Of a stretch of DNA of 64,000 bases, positions 21,093 to 33,535 are shown piece by piece. Each line of letters starts with the position of its first letter. The first letter of the stretch is position 1. This stretch comes from Cricetomys ansorgei (lineage: Eukaryota; Chordata; Mammalia; Rodentia; Nesomyidae), in the NCBI GenBank assembly GCA_026225945.1, contig JAMJFZ010001797.1, forward strand, positions 1,903,501 to 1,967,500. Reading direction: 5' to 3'. A program made the position numbers and the translations under genes. The notes under the pieces are model-generated. The model was given only the letters and a program-made list of their open reading frames with translations, searched no databases and had not been told where the DNA came from.

Positions 21093-23433
21093 AAGAGTTG
21101 TGTTGTGATATCCGGTTCCCCTTTCTGCATTAAGAAATCCCTTGCACATCCAAACCAGAGGCAGTTTCCTTTTCTTTTCTTTTTTTGCAACATTACATTT
21201 TAATGAGACTGTATATATAAACATATTCCCCTGGAAGAGATCAGTTAGTTTCCCACGAAGGACCAAAACGAGGGCAGTCTTTTTAGAAAGCCCCGTGGAG
21301 AGCGCGCCGGGCAGGCACACACCTGTTGATGAAGCAGTTGGGGCAAAGGCCGAGCCGCGGCTCCTTTCCCCCTGCAAGGTCTTGTATCATCTCACCACAT
21401 TCCGCATAGCTGCCTGGTGAGCCAACGCAGGGAAAAGTCTCCTCCCTTCCAAATGGCTTTGAGCACGGGACCCACAGCCTGTGCTCCTGGTTTCAAAGCC
21501 AGGCCGTTAGTGCGTGAAGTTCAGTACCCTTGCTGCTGTATCAAGCGCCACCTGGTTAACGCGCACAGCGGTTCTGCCCCCGCTCGGCCCGCGGCCCATT
21601 TCACCTCAATTTCGTCTTTTCCTTCCTTAGTTACGGGCTCAGTAAGATGTGCGTAAAGCACACACAGCTAACGCACAGAGAATAACGCATCCTGCGACAG
21701 GCGCTAGCATCCTCCGGTCTACTCAGGAGGGTGGGGCAGCCTCGGCAGATGCTTCTCACATCAGCATCAACGTGGCCGTTATGCACGTCTCATTTCTTCA
21801 CACATGGGAAAAGGGAAGTAGTTATTGAACATGAAGGAAAGATACTTAAAAATCCTCAAAACCGGTATCCAGCTAAGACCTCCGACAGTGAAAAACCCTG
21901 GTTATACTCCTTAAAAAAGCACTTTGAACCCAGAAGACCAGCATGAAAGCTCAAAACATCAATTGCATTCATCTGTTCCCTTAACTCCTTTCTTAGTAGA
22001 ATTGTGAATTAAAGTAACTGCATGCAACGGCATTACTTGAAAAAATATTCATTTAATATCGCTCCTAAAATTCCCATCCATCATTCTGTCAACAAGAAAA
22101 AGGTCTGAAAAGTAGCATGCTGTGTGCACCCTCTGTCACATGCTATCAAGTTAGACTTAGTCCAAAAACTGATTTCCAATTTAATTTCTATAATAGGTGG
22201 CTGCGTGTAGTAAGAGATTATTAACATGTGGCTGTTTATGTGGCCAGAATTTATGTCACTAAACAGGATTTGTACAAACATTCGTTCAATTATCTTCTTG
22301 CCTAAGTCTGTTACTAAAATTATTTAGTTAATGTATTTTCAAATTTAGAAGGCTTTTCAGTAAAGGTTGGGATACAAGGAGGGGTTAAGTCACAATTACA
22401 AGCCTGCGTGTCTACGTGCAGGAGATGTATTTCGGAGAAGGAAGTTGTCACCAGGATCATGCACAGGCCTCTTCTATAAGTAGGACTTTCTCTGACCAGA
22501 ATGGCTCGCTCGTAGTTGCTCTGCTGCATAGAATAAAGGAGACTGCACTAAACCTGAATGTGGTCCAGAGTTTGGCAGCATCATGGCAGGAGGCAGGAGG
22601 TAATGAAGGGTGGAAGGTCACCCCGAGAAACGGGCTCTTCACACCCTGCCCGCCGTCTGACTTCAACATCCTCTGTGTCGCTTCCATCCATGAGTGGAAG
22701 CCCAGAAAGGCCACCTGGGTTCCTAACTGGTCACCTCATGGTCTTAGGCCCCCACCCCACTCCCATAGCAGCTGCCAGCTGTGCCAGAGGCTACTGTCTT
22801 CTTTACTGGGATCCTGGGTGGTGACATCACAGTCCACAATTCAAGCCAGAGAGAGCCAAAGGCAAGACCCTTGGTTGACTCTTGGGTTTTGCTTGAGCCA
22901 AGTTTTCAAAATGCTCAATTTTCAAGTTAACATCCAGTTTCTGGCTTTTGAGAATTAGAAAGATGTGGAAACAAGCCCCCCCCTCCCCCTCACTCACTCT
23001 GAGGAGGCAAGCATTCTCTGGTGTCCGGTTACCTGCCTTCACCACCTGAGGAACTTCCTCAGACCTGTGGCCATGAGGGGTTCCTCAGAGGGCAGGCCCA
23101 GCCTTGCTCTTCATTTCCCTGGATGCCATAATGATTTTACTGGAGGGCCAAACATCTTCCTTTGGGGACAGAACTCCAGCAAAGAGGCAGAAACCAAATT
23201 TTTGGGCCATTTGGTGGGGGCGGGGTGGGGATAAGCAAGAGGGGATAAAGGCTGACTCTCAGGATCAGCTTTGACAAGATGAGAGAACAATGGGGCCTTT
23301 TAGCATCCTGCCTTTTCCTTCTACAGAGTACCCAGTAAACTGAGGAAAGACAAAGCTGTGTGGCAGAAGGGCTCAGAGAGGCGGGTAGCCACAGGTGTAT
23401 TTCTTTCCTTCATGAGGCCATGTTTAAAACACA
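21093..23433. other. unique sequence, possible conserved noncoding DNA
   Basis: 21,300-21,620 is moderately CpG-containing. 21,960-22,330 is AT-rich, non-repetitive and free of simple repeats, the look of a conserved noncoding element, though this cannot be tested here. A 180-codon plus-strand frame (22416-22958) has no recognisable domain and is mirrored by minus-strand frames. Confidence 0.35.
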
Positions 23434-23590
23434 CCGTTTCCTGTAATCCCAGCACTTAGGAGGCTTAGGCCAGAGTATCTCAGGATCTCTCAGAGTTCGA
23501 GGCCAGCCTGGTCTATATAGTAAGTTCCAGGCTACCTTATGGTACAGAATGGAACTGTCTCAAACAAAACAAAACAACAAAAACAACAGA
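23434..23590 (+). repeat. B1 SINE
   Basis: CTGTAATCCCAGCACTTAGG, AGGCTTAGGCCAGAGTATCT, AGAGTTCGAGGCCAGCCTGG, TCTATATAGTAAGTTCCAGG, then GGAACTGTCTCAAACAAAAC with an A/C-rich tail. The 5' end is decayed. Confidence 0.9.
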
Positions 23591-25120
23591 AAAGCACTGA
23601 AAGAAACAGCACCCACATTTCCCAGAGACATTCTCGATGAGGGCAGTTGTTGAAACGGGACCGGTGGCGACTAGGCACACGCTAGTGGAGGTGAGGTAAC
23701 CCAGTCTAACCCCGCCCCTAAGTCTTCCTGTGTCCACACCTGTCTTCTCCTTGGCTTCTGCCCTTGTCTAAGAAGTAGCAGTGGAAGATTCCGATGTCTT
23801 CCCAGATGGATGGCTACATGCTAGGAGCCTGGGCCACCGGAGTACGGTGCCTGCCAAGCCTTAAGAAAGACGTTGCTGTGGTTTCAAGCTGCTGAGAGTT
23901 GGGGGTTCCTAAGGCAGCCCGCACCACTGCATTTGATGCATGAACAGATTGTCAATTACCAAGGTACTTCCAGAAGCTTCCTTTCAAGTCAAACTTCTCA
24001 ACAGCGTCTGAGTCTCTTTTGTCCAGTCACCACTTCTTCACCAGTGACTGCAGTTTCTGCATCTCAAGTTTTGCTCAAGGTGCGTTTATTCTCAACTGCC
24101 GGTTCAACTTTCATTTGTTTTCCTGTTTGACGTTAAGCGGGCTCCCCGTCTGGGAGCTCCTCCTACCCCTGAGGACACACCCGGTTTTCTATTCCAACGC
24201 CACCACTCACTGAGCAGCCAGGGGAGGGGACCCAAGGAGTCAAGTGGACTGGGGTCGGGGGGGGGGGGGTGGTGGGGGGAGTGGGGGCGCCGGCAGGGGT
24301 GGGAAAGAACAGCCCCAGCACTGAAAGCGAGCAGGCCAGAGAGGGAGGAGGGAAAGCTAGTTCCAACAGAAACATTGTCCTCCAAGAGCTGAAAAATGGT
24401 CAACCATGTGAAAGGCCACTGGGTGTTGGAGAGCCTTTGTTCACACGCGCACTGCTGCTTTGAGGGGCCTTTGCTTCGGACACAGTAGTAACACTGAGCA
24501 AGGCAGACCTGGCTCCTTTGTACACTTGCACACCAAGGACTCTCAGTCCGGATCCTTGACCGCGCCCCCCCCCCTTCTTAAATACAGCCCAATCAGGAAG
24601 TAATCTGGTCAGCTCACTTTGATGAGCCCCAGGACATTCGACCTTTGTGATACTTCTTAAAAAGAGAGTTTCTGACTCTTCTGATAAGAGGCTGATGGGA
24701 CTAGGGTTAGTGACAGCAGGCTGAGATGCCAGTGTCACAGCTGAGGCTGATTTGAGTCGCTGGGTTTAACCGCAGCGAGAGCTCCAGGGATGGGCGTGAG
24801 AGTTGAGCCAGGACATTGGGTACTAGTCCTTACGACAAAAGAATGCCAAGGGAGACGAAGGCCCAGGCACGGTGGTGACGCTGTGATGAATTGGAGAAAT
24901 CCTAGAGTCAGCTTGACTCTTGACGACAGGTTCCAGGGGTTAGTCTGGGGAACAACTATGGGGCATCTCTCATTGCCCTTATGAGGTGATGGGGATGGAG
25001 GGCTCTACCCCAAGGGGTCTGGCTTCTCCGAGGTCCCGGCTTGCCATCTTTGCTATCAAGTACCATTAGGGCTGAAACTGAGATATCTGTATTGTTTTAG
25101 GTGAAGATTTTGCACTGGTC
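23591..25120. other. unique sequence with a G-rich tract, no gene seen
   Basis: The G-rich tract 24251-24287 (multiple runs of 4 or more G) could form G-quadruplexes. No exon or RNA gene recognised. Confidence 0.4.
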
Positions 25121-25305
25121 TTTAAAAAAAAAAACTTTTTTAGTTAGTCTATAAAATAATGGGTCTCATTCTGACATTTTCATACATATATATTTTGTAC
25201 CTTGCTCATACTTACCCCTCGCTACCTGATCCCATCTCATTAATCCATTTTCTCTTGTTCAAATATTTTCAAATATCCCCCCATTTTCTTTCACGCTATT
25301 TATCA
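25121..25305 (-). mobile_element. rodent L1 3' UTR end
   Basis: A plus-strand T/A-rich start is followed by TTAGTTAGTCTATAAAATAA, TGGGTCTCATTCTGACATTT, TCATACATATATATTTTGTA and CCTTGCTCATACTTACCCCT, the reverse complement of a rodent L1 3' end. Truncated after about 180 bases. Confidence 0.75.
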
Positions 25306-25335
25306 TCTACCTACCTACCTACCTACCTACCTATC
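25306..25335. repeat. (CTAC)n tetranucleotide repeat
   Basis: Seven consecutive CTAC units at the end of the L1 fragment. Confidence 0.95.
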
Positions 25336-26809
25336 TGATGAAATCCAACTTTTCAGACACGGTTATGAAGTCTGAGTATCTTATGTGTCTGAAATCAATA
25401 CTATACACAAATGGGCCAGTCTGTTCCCTTGGAATTTCTACTCAGGTATACTCCAGATCCTTCTGGAGGTGAACATGTGCAGTCGGAGCACCCACATTCT
25501 CTCTTCCTGACTTGTAGGACATCCCAGAACCACTGGGCCGTCTATAACCTCACGAAACGAACGGTGGTTTCTACACGAAGCGGAACTTTGGACTGCAGCT
25601 GTTTCATAGCTGGTTACGTTTTTTGTACGAATAGAAAGCACTGTATGTGAGCTTAGGCTTTTTTAAAAGGTGAGATTTGAGTACTTAGCGGGGTGTTTGG
25701 CACATATGTATTTCTTTTCTTCTACACTTCTCTCTCTAGTCTGGATCCAAGCTGCAGAATGGCTTATAAGTCAGACCACCATGTCTATTTCTGAATCCTA
25801 CCAGAAAAAAAAAAAAAAAAGAGCGCATCTGTTGCCTTCACCTGGGTACCGTGAGAGTGTCTGTGGCATCAGTGCTCAAGAGGATCGTTTTTAGTGAACA
25901 CATTTTTTTTCTCGTCTTGGTGTTCTTCTGTGGACCCTTCTCTAGCTGCTCCATACTCATGGATGTGGATCCTGGAGATGGTGTGGGGTTTGAGTTCGCA
26001 TCTCTCCTCCCCGTGGGCAGTCTCCTTCGCTACCTTTCCCTTTTCCTGGGAAAGGGTTTGAGGTTACATAGTTAGAATTCATAGCAAGCATCTGGAGGGG
26101 CACTTTAGGAAGCCCTGATCCCTAGGATCCAGTGGGGTCTCAGGCTAGATCTTTCGGTCTCAGCCCTCTTGGTTCTTTCTCCATGCAGAAGCTTTCTTCC
26201 AGTGATTTCTGTGCCTCAGCCGTCTTCGCAGACAAACTGCGCACATTCCAGACGAGGGGCAGTGGTTCCCTCCAAGGTAACTAGCTTCATTACAGAGTGC
26301 TGCTAATCAAAGTCAAAAGAGCCCTAACTGTCACGTATCTCTGTCTTCTGCTGGATCCTACCTTCCCATCTCCAAATCACAACCAAACAATGGCCAAATG
26401 CAATGGCCACTAGTTACCCCGTATACATAGTTGTTCAAAGAGAAAGTATTGCTATTGAAAAGACCATGAAAGTTATTGCTCACTCAATGGCGTACCCATT
26501 TCTGGACAGTAAATATCTATATCCACCCCCTCCCTCTCCAGAAGGTAAGGAAATGATCATCGTAGCTTTTCTTTTTTGCCTATTAACAGCTTATTGGTCA
26601 CTTCTCCTGAAATATTATGTTTAACTATGATTTTTGACATCACTAAAGTATGCCATCACTAAACATGCCACGTAATACGAAAGCATTATTTACTTGAACT
26701 AATGTTTCATATAAAACAGCGTCCGTCCAGCCAAGCTTTTGAAGGAATGCTATTTGTAATGCAAGACATATACTTGCATCAGCATCCTTTATAAACTCCA
26801 AGTACCCGC
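25336..26809. other. unique sequence, no gene seen
   Basis: An A run lies at about 25,805-25,819. Short frames only and nothing recognised. Confidence 0.4.
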
Positions 26810-27052
26810 TTTTTTTTTTTTTTTGAAGATTTATTTTTATTATCTTTTTATGTATGTGTGTGTGTTGGGGGAGGAGGGAGATGTGCTCATGAATGCAGGC
26901 ACCTCTTGCAAGGCCAGAAGGGCGTATTGGATCTCCTGGAGCTGTAGTTACAGGCAGTTGTGAGCCACCCAGCGTGGGTGCTGGGAACTGAACTTGAGTC
27001 CTCTGGAAGAGCAGCCAGTGCTCTTAAACACTTAGCCATCTCTCCAGACTCC
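26810..27052 (-). repeat. B2-type SINE
   Basis: Begins on the plus strand with a T run (the tail), then TTTTATGTATGTGTGTGTGT, GGAGCTGTAGTTACAGGCAG, TTGTGAGCCACCCAGCGTGG, TGGGAACTGAACTTGAGTCC, TCTGGAAGAGCAGCCAGTGC and CTTAGCCATCTCTCCAGACT at the head. Full length. Confidence 0.92.
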
Positions 27053-27094
27053 CTGCTTCAACTTTCTGCAGTTGAGACCCACCCCTACCCTGTG

Positions 27095-27180
27095 AGACAG
27101 ATTGCCATCCCTTTAAGAAGTGAAGACACTGCCCAATAGAGCCAGGGATCTGCTCGAGGTCACACAGTTGGTTAGTCAAT
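27095..27180 (-). repeat. MIR-like old SINE fragment
   Basis: GTGAAGACACTGCCCAATAG, then GATCTGCTCGAGGTCACACA with GTTGG, resembles the reverse complement of the MIR core. Ancient and diverged. Confidence 0.45.
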
Positions 27181-30100
27181 AGTAGAGGTGAGGTCTAGCC
27201 TCTGGTTTGTCAGGCCTTTGTGTCTCCCCACCAACCAACTCGTCCCCTGAAGGGACACGAGAATCTGAGACCAAAGTGTGTGCGCGACACACTTGGTTTG
27301 ACTCTTTGTACAATCCATAGCCAGAATAGGTCTCTGTCTCGTCCCCAGACAATTATGGCAAACTACACTGTCAGGCCACGGTGTGCGAATGGCAGGTGAT
27401 AGCTGAGAAAGGAGCATGAATTTGCTAGTTATTGGCTGCTTTGAGGGGTGGATGGTGGTAGAGTTGAATATGGATTAAACCATTTTCCAGAAGGTCCTAG
27501 AACTTGGCTTAGTGATGTCTTCTGACTTCAAATGAGTGTTTTAAAAGACTCAGTTCCATCTCTTTGTTTAGAGGGTTTTTTGGAAGCTGTGTGTGTGAGG
27601 CAAAGAATACCCAGGTACAGAGTCTCTGGAGCAGAATGGGCCAAAGGATCCAGACACTGGTACGTCTGCAGGTCTGCAATGATGTGGGTCTTGATCAAGA
27701 AACAAGTTTAGCTGTACCAAGGGCATCATGGACATCGTTATGAATGATGATATAATGTTCAACATTATGAATTTATCGGAAAGGCCATACACCATGGTTT
27801 ATTATGTTAGAATTTACTTTTCTAAGTCAAACACCAGGAAACTTCTTAGAAATCCTCCAAAACAGTTTCCAAATCAAAATAGCCAGTAAGCGTCTTGCCT
27901 ACTTCAACCTGTGCCATCCTTGGGGCATTTTGACGTTGCTCTCTTACATAGATGTTATGCGGAAACACAAAACCTTGTCATGCTTTTGACAATAGTGGAG
28001 GATTCGTGTGGTAGTGGTGTCTGTATTATGCCTTCTAATTATTACCAGTAATAAAAACAGCACTAAATGGGACTTGATAAAGATAGCTTGGAACAGACCG
28101 GCAGATATTTAATGGTCATTATTGACATTTCCCACCAAATTTCCCAAGGCTGACATTTCCCTTTGCAAGACAATGTTTGGTGGCCAGGTGGGAGGGCAAG
28201 CATTGTCTTCGTAATGCTTCTTTACGCCGCCTACACCAGACAGCCAGCTTTCTTTCTAATGGCTTTGCTATGTGCCCACTCATTAGATGGAACACGTACT
28301 CTCCCAGAATGCCCTCTTCTCCTGAGTTTTCTGTTGTAGCAGGCCGCAGGAGGTTGTTCTTGGGGTTAGAACAAGAGGGAGGGTTAGAGGGTTGGAAAAG
28401 GGGAGAGTAAGGAATTTTGTAGTATCTACACGTTGCTTCTCGGCAAGTGCTCTGTCATTGACCAGACTCAATCCTTACACAGCATCTCTAATCTGTTAAT
28501 CCCCCGTCTTGACCTGGGACAACATCTCTACTCGGTGTGACTCCCCGTTTCCCCGCAACCCTTCCCTGTTTTCTCCGAGGCCCCCATTAGGTCTGTCTGT
28601 GTTCAGTTTCTCACGCAGAAAAGAACCCCGGCTTTGACAGGCTATCCACCCCACCCCCCTTCATCCCCAGAAAACCCTCAGCATGTAACCTTGTCTTCTG
28701 GCAGCTGAGATGTCAGAGTGTGAGGAAAAAAGGAAACCAGCCCAGATCCCTCCACCATGATCCCACCCTAGAGCTTGGGACTCAAGTGGGTGGCAGAGGG
28801 GAGGTGCTCCTCAGCTCCCTGTTCCTTAAGCCACATGTATCCTTCTCAAACTCTCCATCTCCAAACTCGCAACTCCCAAGCCAGGGTCTGGGGGATCCAT
28901 TTGCAATTAAAACACATTGCACAGCTAAATTAAGAATGGCTACCTTCCACCATGTCCTCAGTACCGCATCTAACTGTGAGCGGGCCCTCTGATGGAGGTG
29001 GCTAGCCCATAGTCCCTACAAGGCTTTGGCTTGCTGGCCACTCCATATGGTTAAATAAACATTTCTGTGCTCTAGAAGTCAAAGGAAGCAGAGATAGGAT
29101 TGACATCCTGTCCTGAAGCTTGAGAAATGTCCACAGCTACAATTTCCCTGCAATTGGGAGACCACCTCATCCGTGGGAGAACTCCAACTACGAAGGCTAT
29201 TGTCAAATAACATGCATATCAAGGTCAGACTGGGTAGTGGCGATCTTTGCAGCACATGGACGGGGGCAACTCGGGACCAGATTTGGATGCAGCTTCTAAG
29301 AAGTAGCAGGAGGTTGAGGACAGAAAAATTGATGAAGATGTAGTTGAAGACAACATAAACCAAGTGTAGCCGCCCCAGGTCTCGTCCTCAGAGTTTTAAA
29401 AGAAGGAATTTGACGGAAGTCTTTGCAAAGGAAATAGCTGAATCCATGAATCTTTCTTCCGTGGACGTGGCGCCTAGGACCCTTCCCCGTTTGTTTTTTA
29501 TTTGATTTCTTTTTTAGATAAGCCAAAGCTATTGCCTAGTGCTAAGACATCTGAGAACCCACTAACACACTGCTGCTTTAGCCTAGGCGCAAACGGAGGT
29601 CCCCCGGAGGACCAGGAGAGACGGGCTTGCACAGAAGATGGAACTCAAGAAACTAGCTTTCAAACTAATAGTGGCGGAGTTCGGATGGCTCCTGTGGCCA
29701 TGCGTCCACCAGCGTGTGACCTAGGGACTTGAGAGTTTTATGAAATGGGTGTACAATAGCTCTGCCCAGGATTCGGGGGCGGGGGGAGGAAGGACTTCCA
29801 TCTGGATGCTGGATTTACTGGATCGGACTTGTTGTCAGAAAGGCTTGTTTCAACAGCCTAGGAGGGCAAAGACAAGATTTGGTCAGATCACAGCCTCTAC
29901 TGTGGCAGCAATAGGAGCTGGAGGAGATGACTTCGTCCCCGTGCCTCTCCTAAAAGCATTAAAACTCACGGAGAATGCTCTTTTTAAGATGTGAGGGACC
30001 TTGGTTGAGAAAGAAGGTTGCTCCAACTCTTCAATGAACTGGCTGTTGGGTTACACCTTAGGTCCCTCTCAGGTCCTCGAGGCTGCCCTCTACTGGTAAC

Positions 30101-30330
30101 CATTGGGTGAGAGAAGGCAGGAGGAGATCAGGAGGTTCGGCCTACTGTTTTAAAAAAAAAAAGTGTGGCCTCTGAGTTCGCATCTTAGTTCAGTGACTGT
30201 AAATACAGCAGAGTCGCGGGTCATCTCTTCCGGTTAAAAAAATATGAGGAAGAGTCCCCCTCCCCCACCCACACCCTCACCCACACACACAAGGTTTGTC
30301 TGCTTTATGCTGCAGACAGGCTCCTTGCTT

Positions 30331-30352
30331 TTGTGTGTGTGTGTGTGTGTGT
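30331..30352. repeat. (GT)n microsatellite
   Basis: Eleven GT units within unique sequence. Confidence 0.95.
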
Positions 30353-32070
30353 CTGGATACGCCTGGTTACTCAGTGTGTTCTCAGCATCCAGTGATCCAA
30401 GGCTGAGAAAGAGGTTCAAGGGCAGACAGGCTCTCCGACGACCTGGGCAGCTGCTGTGACACTAGCAGGCAGGCAGCGTGGACCGCTCCTGCAGGGAACC
30501 AAAAACTACACCTCCACTAGCTGGCTGAGCTTGGATTTTTTTCTCTTTTTTTTAAATGGCAAATGAAGTCTTGAGAATGCGTCGTCAAGACTTACAGAAG
30601 TCGATAAGCAGCAAGCTGCTCAAGGATCCTGCACGGGGAGCCTCAGCATGGGCGGCCTCCTGCCCACGCCCACCTCTGCTTCAAAGGCCTGTGGTACCTA
30701 AGCTTTTCTAACTTCTCAGGAAGAGCTAGCTCTTCCCAACGCAAAGAACTTGGAGCGGAAAGTAAACGGGCGGGCGCCGCTGCTGCTGCGGGGTGTCTGC
30801 TGCAACTTGCAAAGGGTCACACAACAAGAAACCATCCCACTCTTCCCAGCTTTTCCCCTGAATAACAATTGGTCAACGATACCGGAAAATACGTAAAATA
30901 CCAAAATGAACAAACAAACAAGCCAACCCCTCCCCCCAGTTTTAACAAGTAGAGATGAATTCTTAAACCTGTTCCTAGTCCTTCCTGGAAAGCCAGGCTG
31001 AAATCTCTTCCCTTGATGCAGATGGCAAAGAAGAGGCCTGTACCCGACGCGTCCGCAGGGCGCTCTGTTTGATGTCCATAAAGTAAAGCTCTCTGGACTG
31101 CATATCAGTGTTGAAAACTGGTACAAACCAGCTTAACTGCCCAACCTCAGACTGGAGGTGAAGGAAAATTTGTTTAAAACTCTACTGTTTGTCCCCAACT
31201 ACCAGAATATGTACCAACTAGGCACGCATGTTTGTTAGATGGGCTCCGAGAGGCTGGTTGAAAACCTTTGTAGGTTGAAAAAACTTTGTAGTTAAAAAAA
31301 AAATAAAGACAAGAATTGTGCAGTGTTGGGAAAAATTCCGGAAGATTCTATCCACGTCTAACGTTAAAATGGAAATGTATTTCTCGATTATCTTGTTTAT
31401 GACTCCCGAATGGCTTGAGAGGGGGGGCTCACTTATCTCATTTTTACTAACACACAGTGGGGTTTTCTTGGATCAAGTTTAAGAGCAGAATAGTCTAGAA
31501 TTCAGACTAAAGTGTGGTTCAGACTGAGATCCTCAGAACAAGCACCTGTACAGAATCTTAGCTGCCGTGTGTGTCGTTTCTTCAAATGACACCAGTTTTT
31601 CTTCTTTCCTTTCTTTGTTAGCGTTTACTGAGCAGGAACGTTGGTGTCTGTATTTTCAATGTACTTTCACCATACATTTTGATGCTTGGAGTGTCCCACA
31701 TTTGACTGCTTGCAGGGCAGGGGCATTGGATTTCATAGTGTGTCCCGCTGACAGGACCCATCAGCAGCTGGGGGCTTCCATGCTTTCTGGAGCAAAGTTG
31801 ACCTCTCCACTTCAGGCCCCACACCAAGCACCTGTCAGGTCCCAGTTAGCGGCAGAATGGAAGAGTGGTGATCTGAAGACCCAGGTCTCAGCATGGACAG
31901 GATAATACAGGACATGTGATCACCAGTGACACACGCTGCCCCAAATCTCAAGCACAAGTTTGATAAAAGATTTTAGGACAAAATTCCATCTTAATGGAGA
32001 TGCAGGAAGCAACAAGGGAGAAGGGGATGATCCGGAGATCAAAGTAGCAGACATTGTTCCAGTCGCCTGG

Positions 32071-32114
32071 CTACACACGCACAAACACACATACACACAA
32101 ACACACACACATAC
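32071..32114. repeat. CA-rich microsatellite
   Basis: ACACACGCACAAACACACAT followed by ACACACAAACACACACACAT: an interrupted CA repeat. Confidence 0.9.
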
Positions 32115-33082
32115 GGGTACTGCTGTGCCTTTTAAAAAGACATAAGAGACTAAACAAAAGCAAAGTGCTATCATTATTTCAATCCAATGTGTGTGTGTGT
32201 GTTTTAAGTAACTGCAAAATTCTAGAGTCTACTAGGGAAATTGTAGCATGGGCTAATTATAATTAATAGATGATATTTTTTAAGTCCTAACAGAGGCATT
32301 GTCACAGCTCGGATACGTTTCCACAATACATGTTAAGTGTTCAAGCGTAGTGTAATGGTGTCTACCTTATATTGATAATAGTCTGACAGCAATAAAACCC
32401 CAAATAAAAGCTTGTACAGCTGTCTAAATATATGGTACCTATTTATGAAGCAGATATGGCAGACTCTTACTGCTGAGCCACTTAATCCAGGTGCCAGGTA
32501 CGTTTTATGTTCTAGATGCTTTAAAATTTTCATTAGGAAAGAAAGTTACAAAAGGAGGGTGGCAGGGGACCCCCCCCCCCCGGCTTTAGGAAGCTTTCTG
32601 TCCCTGAGAGCTGGAAGCCAATATTTCTCCCCAGGATCTGGGATCTCCCTTCCCAGAACTTCCAAGTCAGAAGCATGAGTGACAACCCTCCTTCCCTCTG
32701 TGCCAGCACGCACCACATTTTTCTAGTCCTTCTAAATCATGAACTCGTCCATGTCTTTAGTCGTAGTCCGGGGCCTGCTTGGCGTAGGTCAGAAGTTGGA
32801 AGTTGGAAGGACAGCCCGCTCCCTGACTGCCGTCGTTCATGATCATCTTCTCCCACCAGGTCAGTGTTGGGAGTAATCTCTCTGAAGTACACTTTCCATC
32901 CCACTGCCGAGAGGGTAAAGTCCAAGCCCCTATCGTAGCGTACGGCGCCCTGCTGCGTGCCGCGTCACCCCGCCCTGGGTCAGCGGTGTGTATCTTCTCA
33001 CCTGTGTCTGCCAGTTTGGGGCATCTCTTCTCCCCGATGCTTCCTCATGAGCATTGGGATATGTCTAAACTCAGGAAGTAAG

Positions 33083-33140
33083 CCGACGTGTGTACAAACA
33101 GTACCTGGCACATTATAAGCACTCAGTAAGTATTAACTGC
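33083..33140 (+). repeat. MIR-like fragment
   Basis: ACAGTACCTGGCACATTATA followed by AGCACTCAGTAAGTATTAAC is the conserved MIR 3' segment. Confidence 0.6.
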
Positions 33141-33317
33141 TAACTAGAATAGTTTCCACTTTCTCACACTGCAAGTGAGGTCTTTGAAGTGTCTCGTGGC
33201 AGGCTGTTTGAATTCCACCCCGACCCTCCCCAGTGAGGTAAATGGCAATTCTTATCTATTCCTTCCCTGCCTCCCCTCTCCCCTCCTCCTATTTCCTTCC
33301 TTCCACGTCTAGTTTAG

Positions 33318-33385
33318 TGCCAAATGTGTACTATCATCTCCATTTTACAGCTGTGAAACCGAGTTGTAGAGTGGCGTGTTCATGC
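33318..33385 (-). repeat. MIR-like fragment
   Basis: CTCCATTTTACAGCTGTGAA followed by ACCGAGTTGTAGAG is the reverse complement of the MIR core. Confidence 0.5.
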
Positions 33386-33479
33386 GCACGGAGCGAGCTT
33401 ACCTGCGGCTGCTGAAACACATGTCCAACTGTAAGTCAGTGCATGTGTGTTATTATCCATAGCAGGTTCCCTCCCGGCT

Positions 33480-33535
33480 GCTATTAGTTCCCAGCAAGTA
33501 TTTGTGAACTGAATGAATGAACGAATGAGTGTGAA
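33480..33535 (+). repeat. old MIR/L2 3'-end-like fragment
   Basis: AGCAAGTATTTGTGAACTGA followed by ATGAATGAACGAATGAGTG has the repeating GAATGA tail of mammalian L2 and MIR elements. Confidence 0.45.

Larger units (their letters stand above)
27181..33082. other. long mostly unique stretch, no gene seen
   Basis: About 5.9 kb with very little recognisable repeat. It contains a (GT)n tract at 30331-30352, a CA-rich tract at 32071-32114, and C or A runs near 32,571 and 31,290. Frames up to 136 codons (30716-31126, minus) show no motif. The low SINE density compared with the flanks is notable but not evidence of function. Confidence 0.4.
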
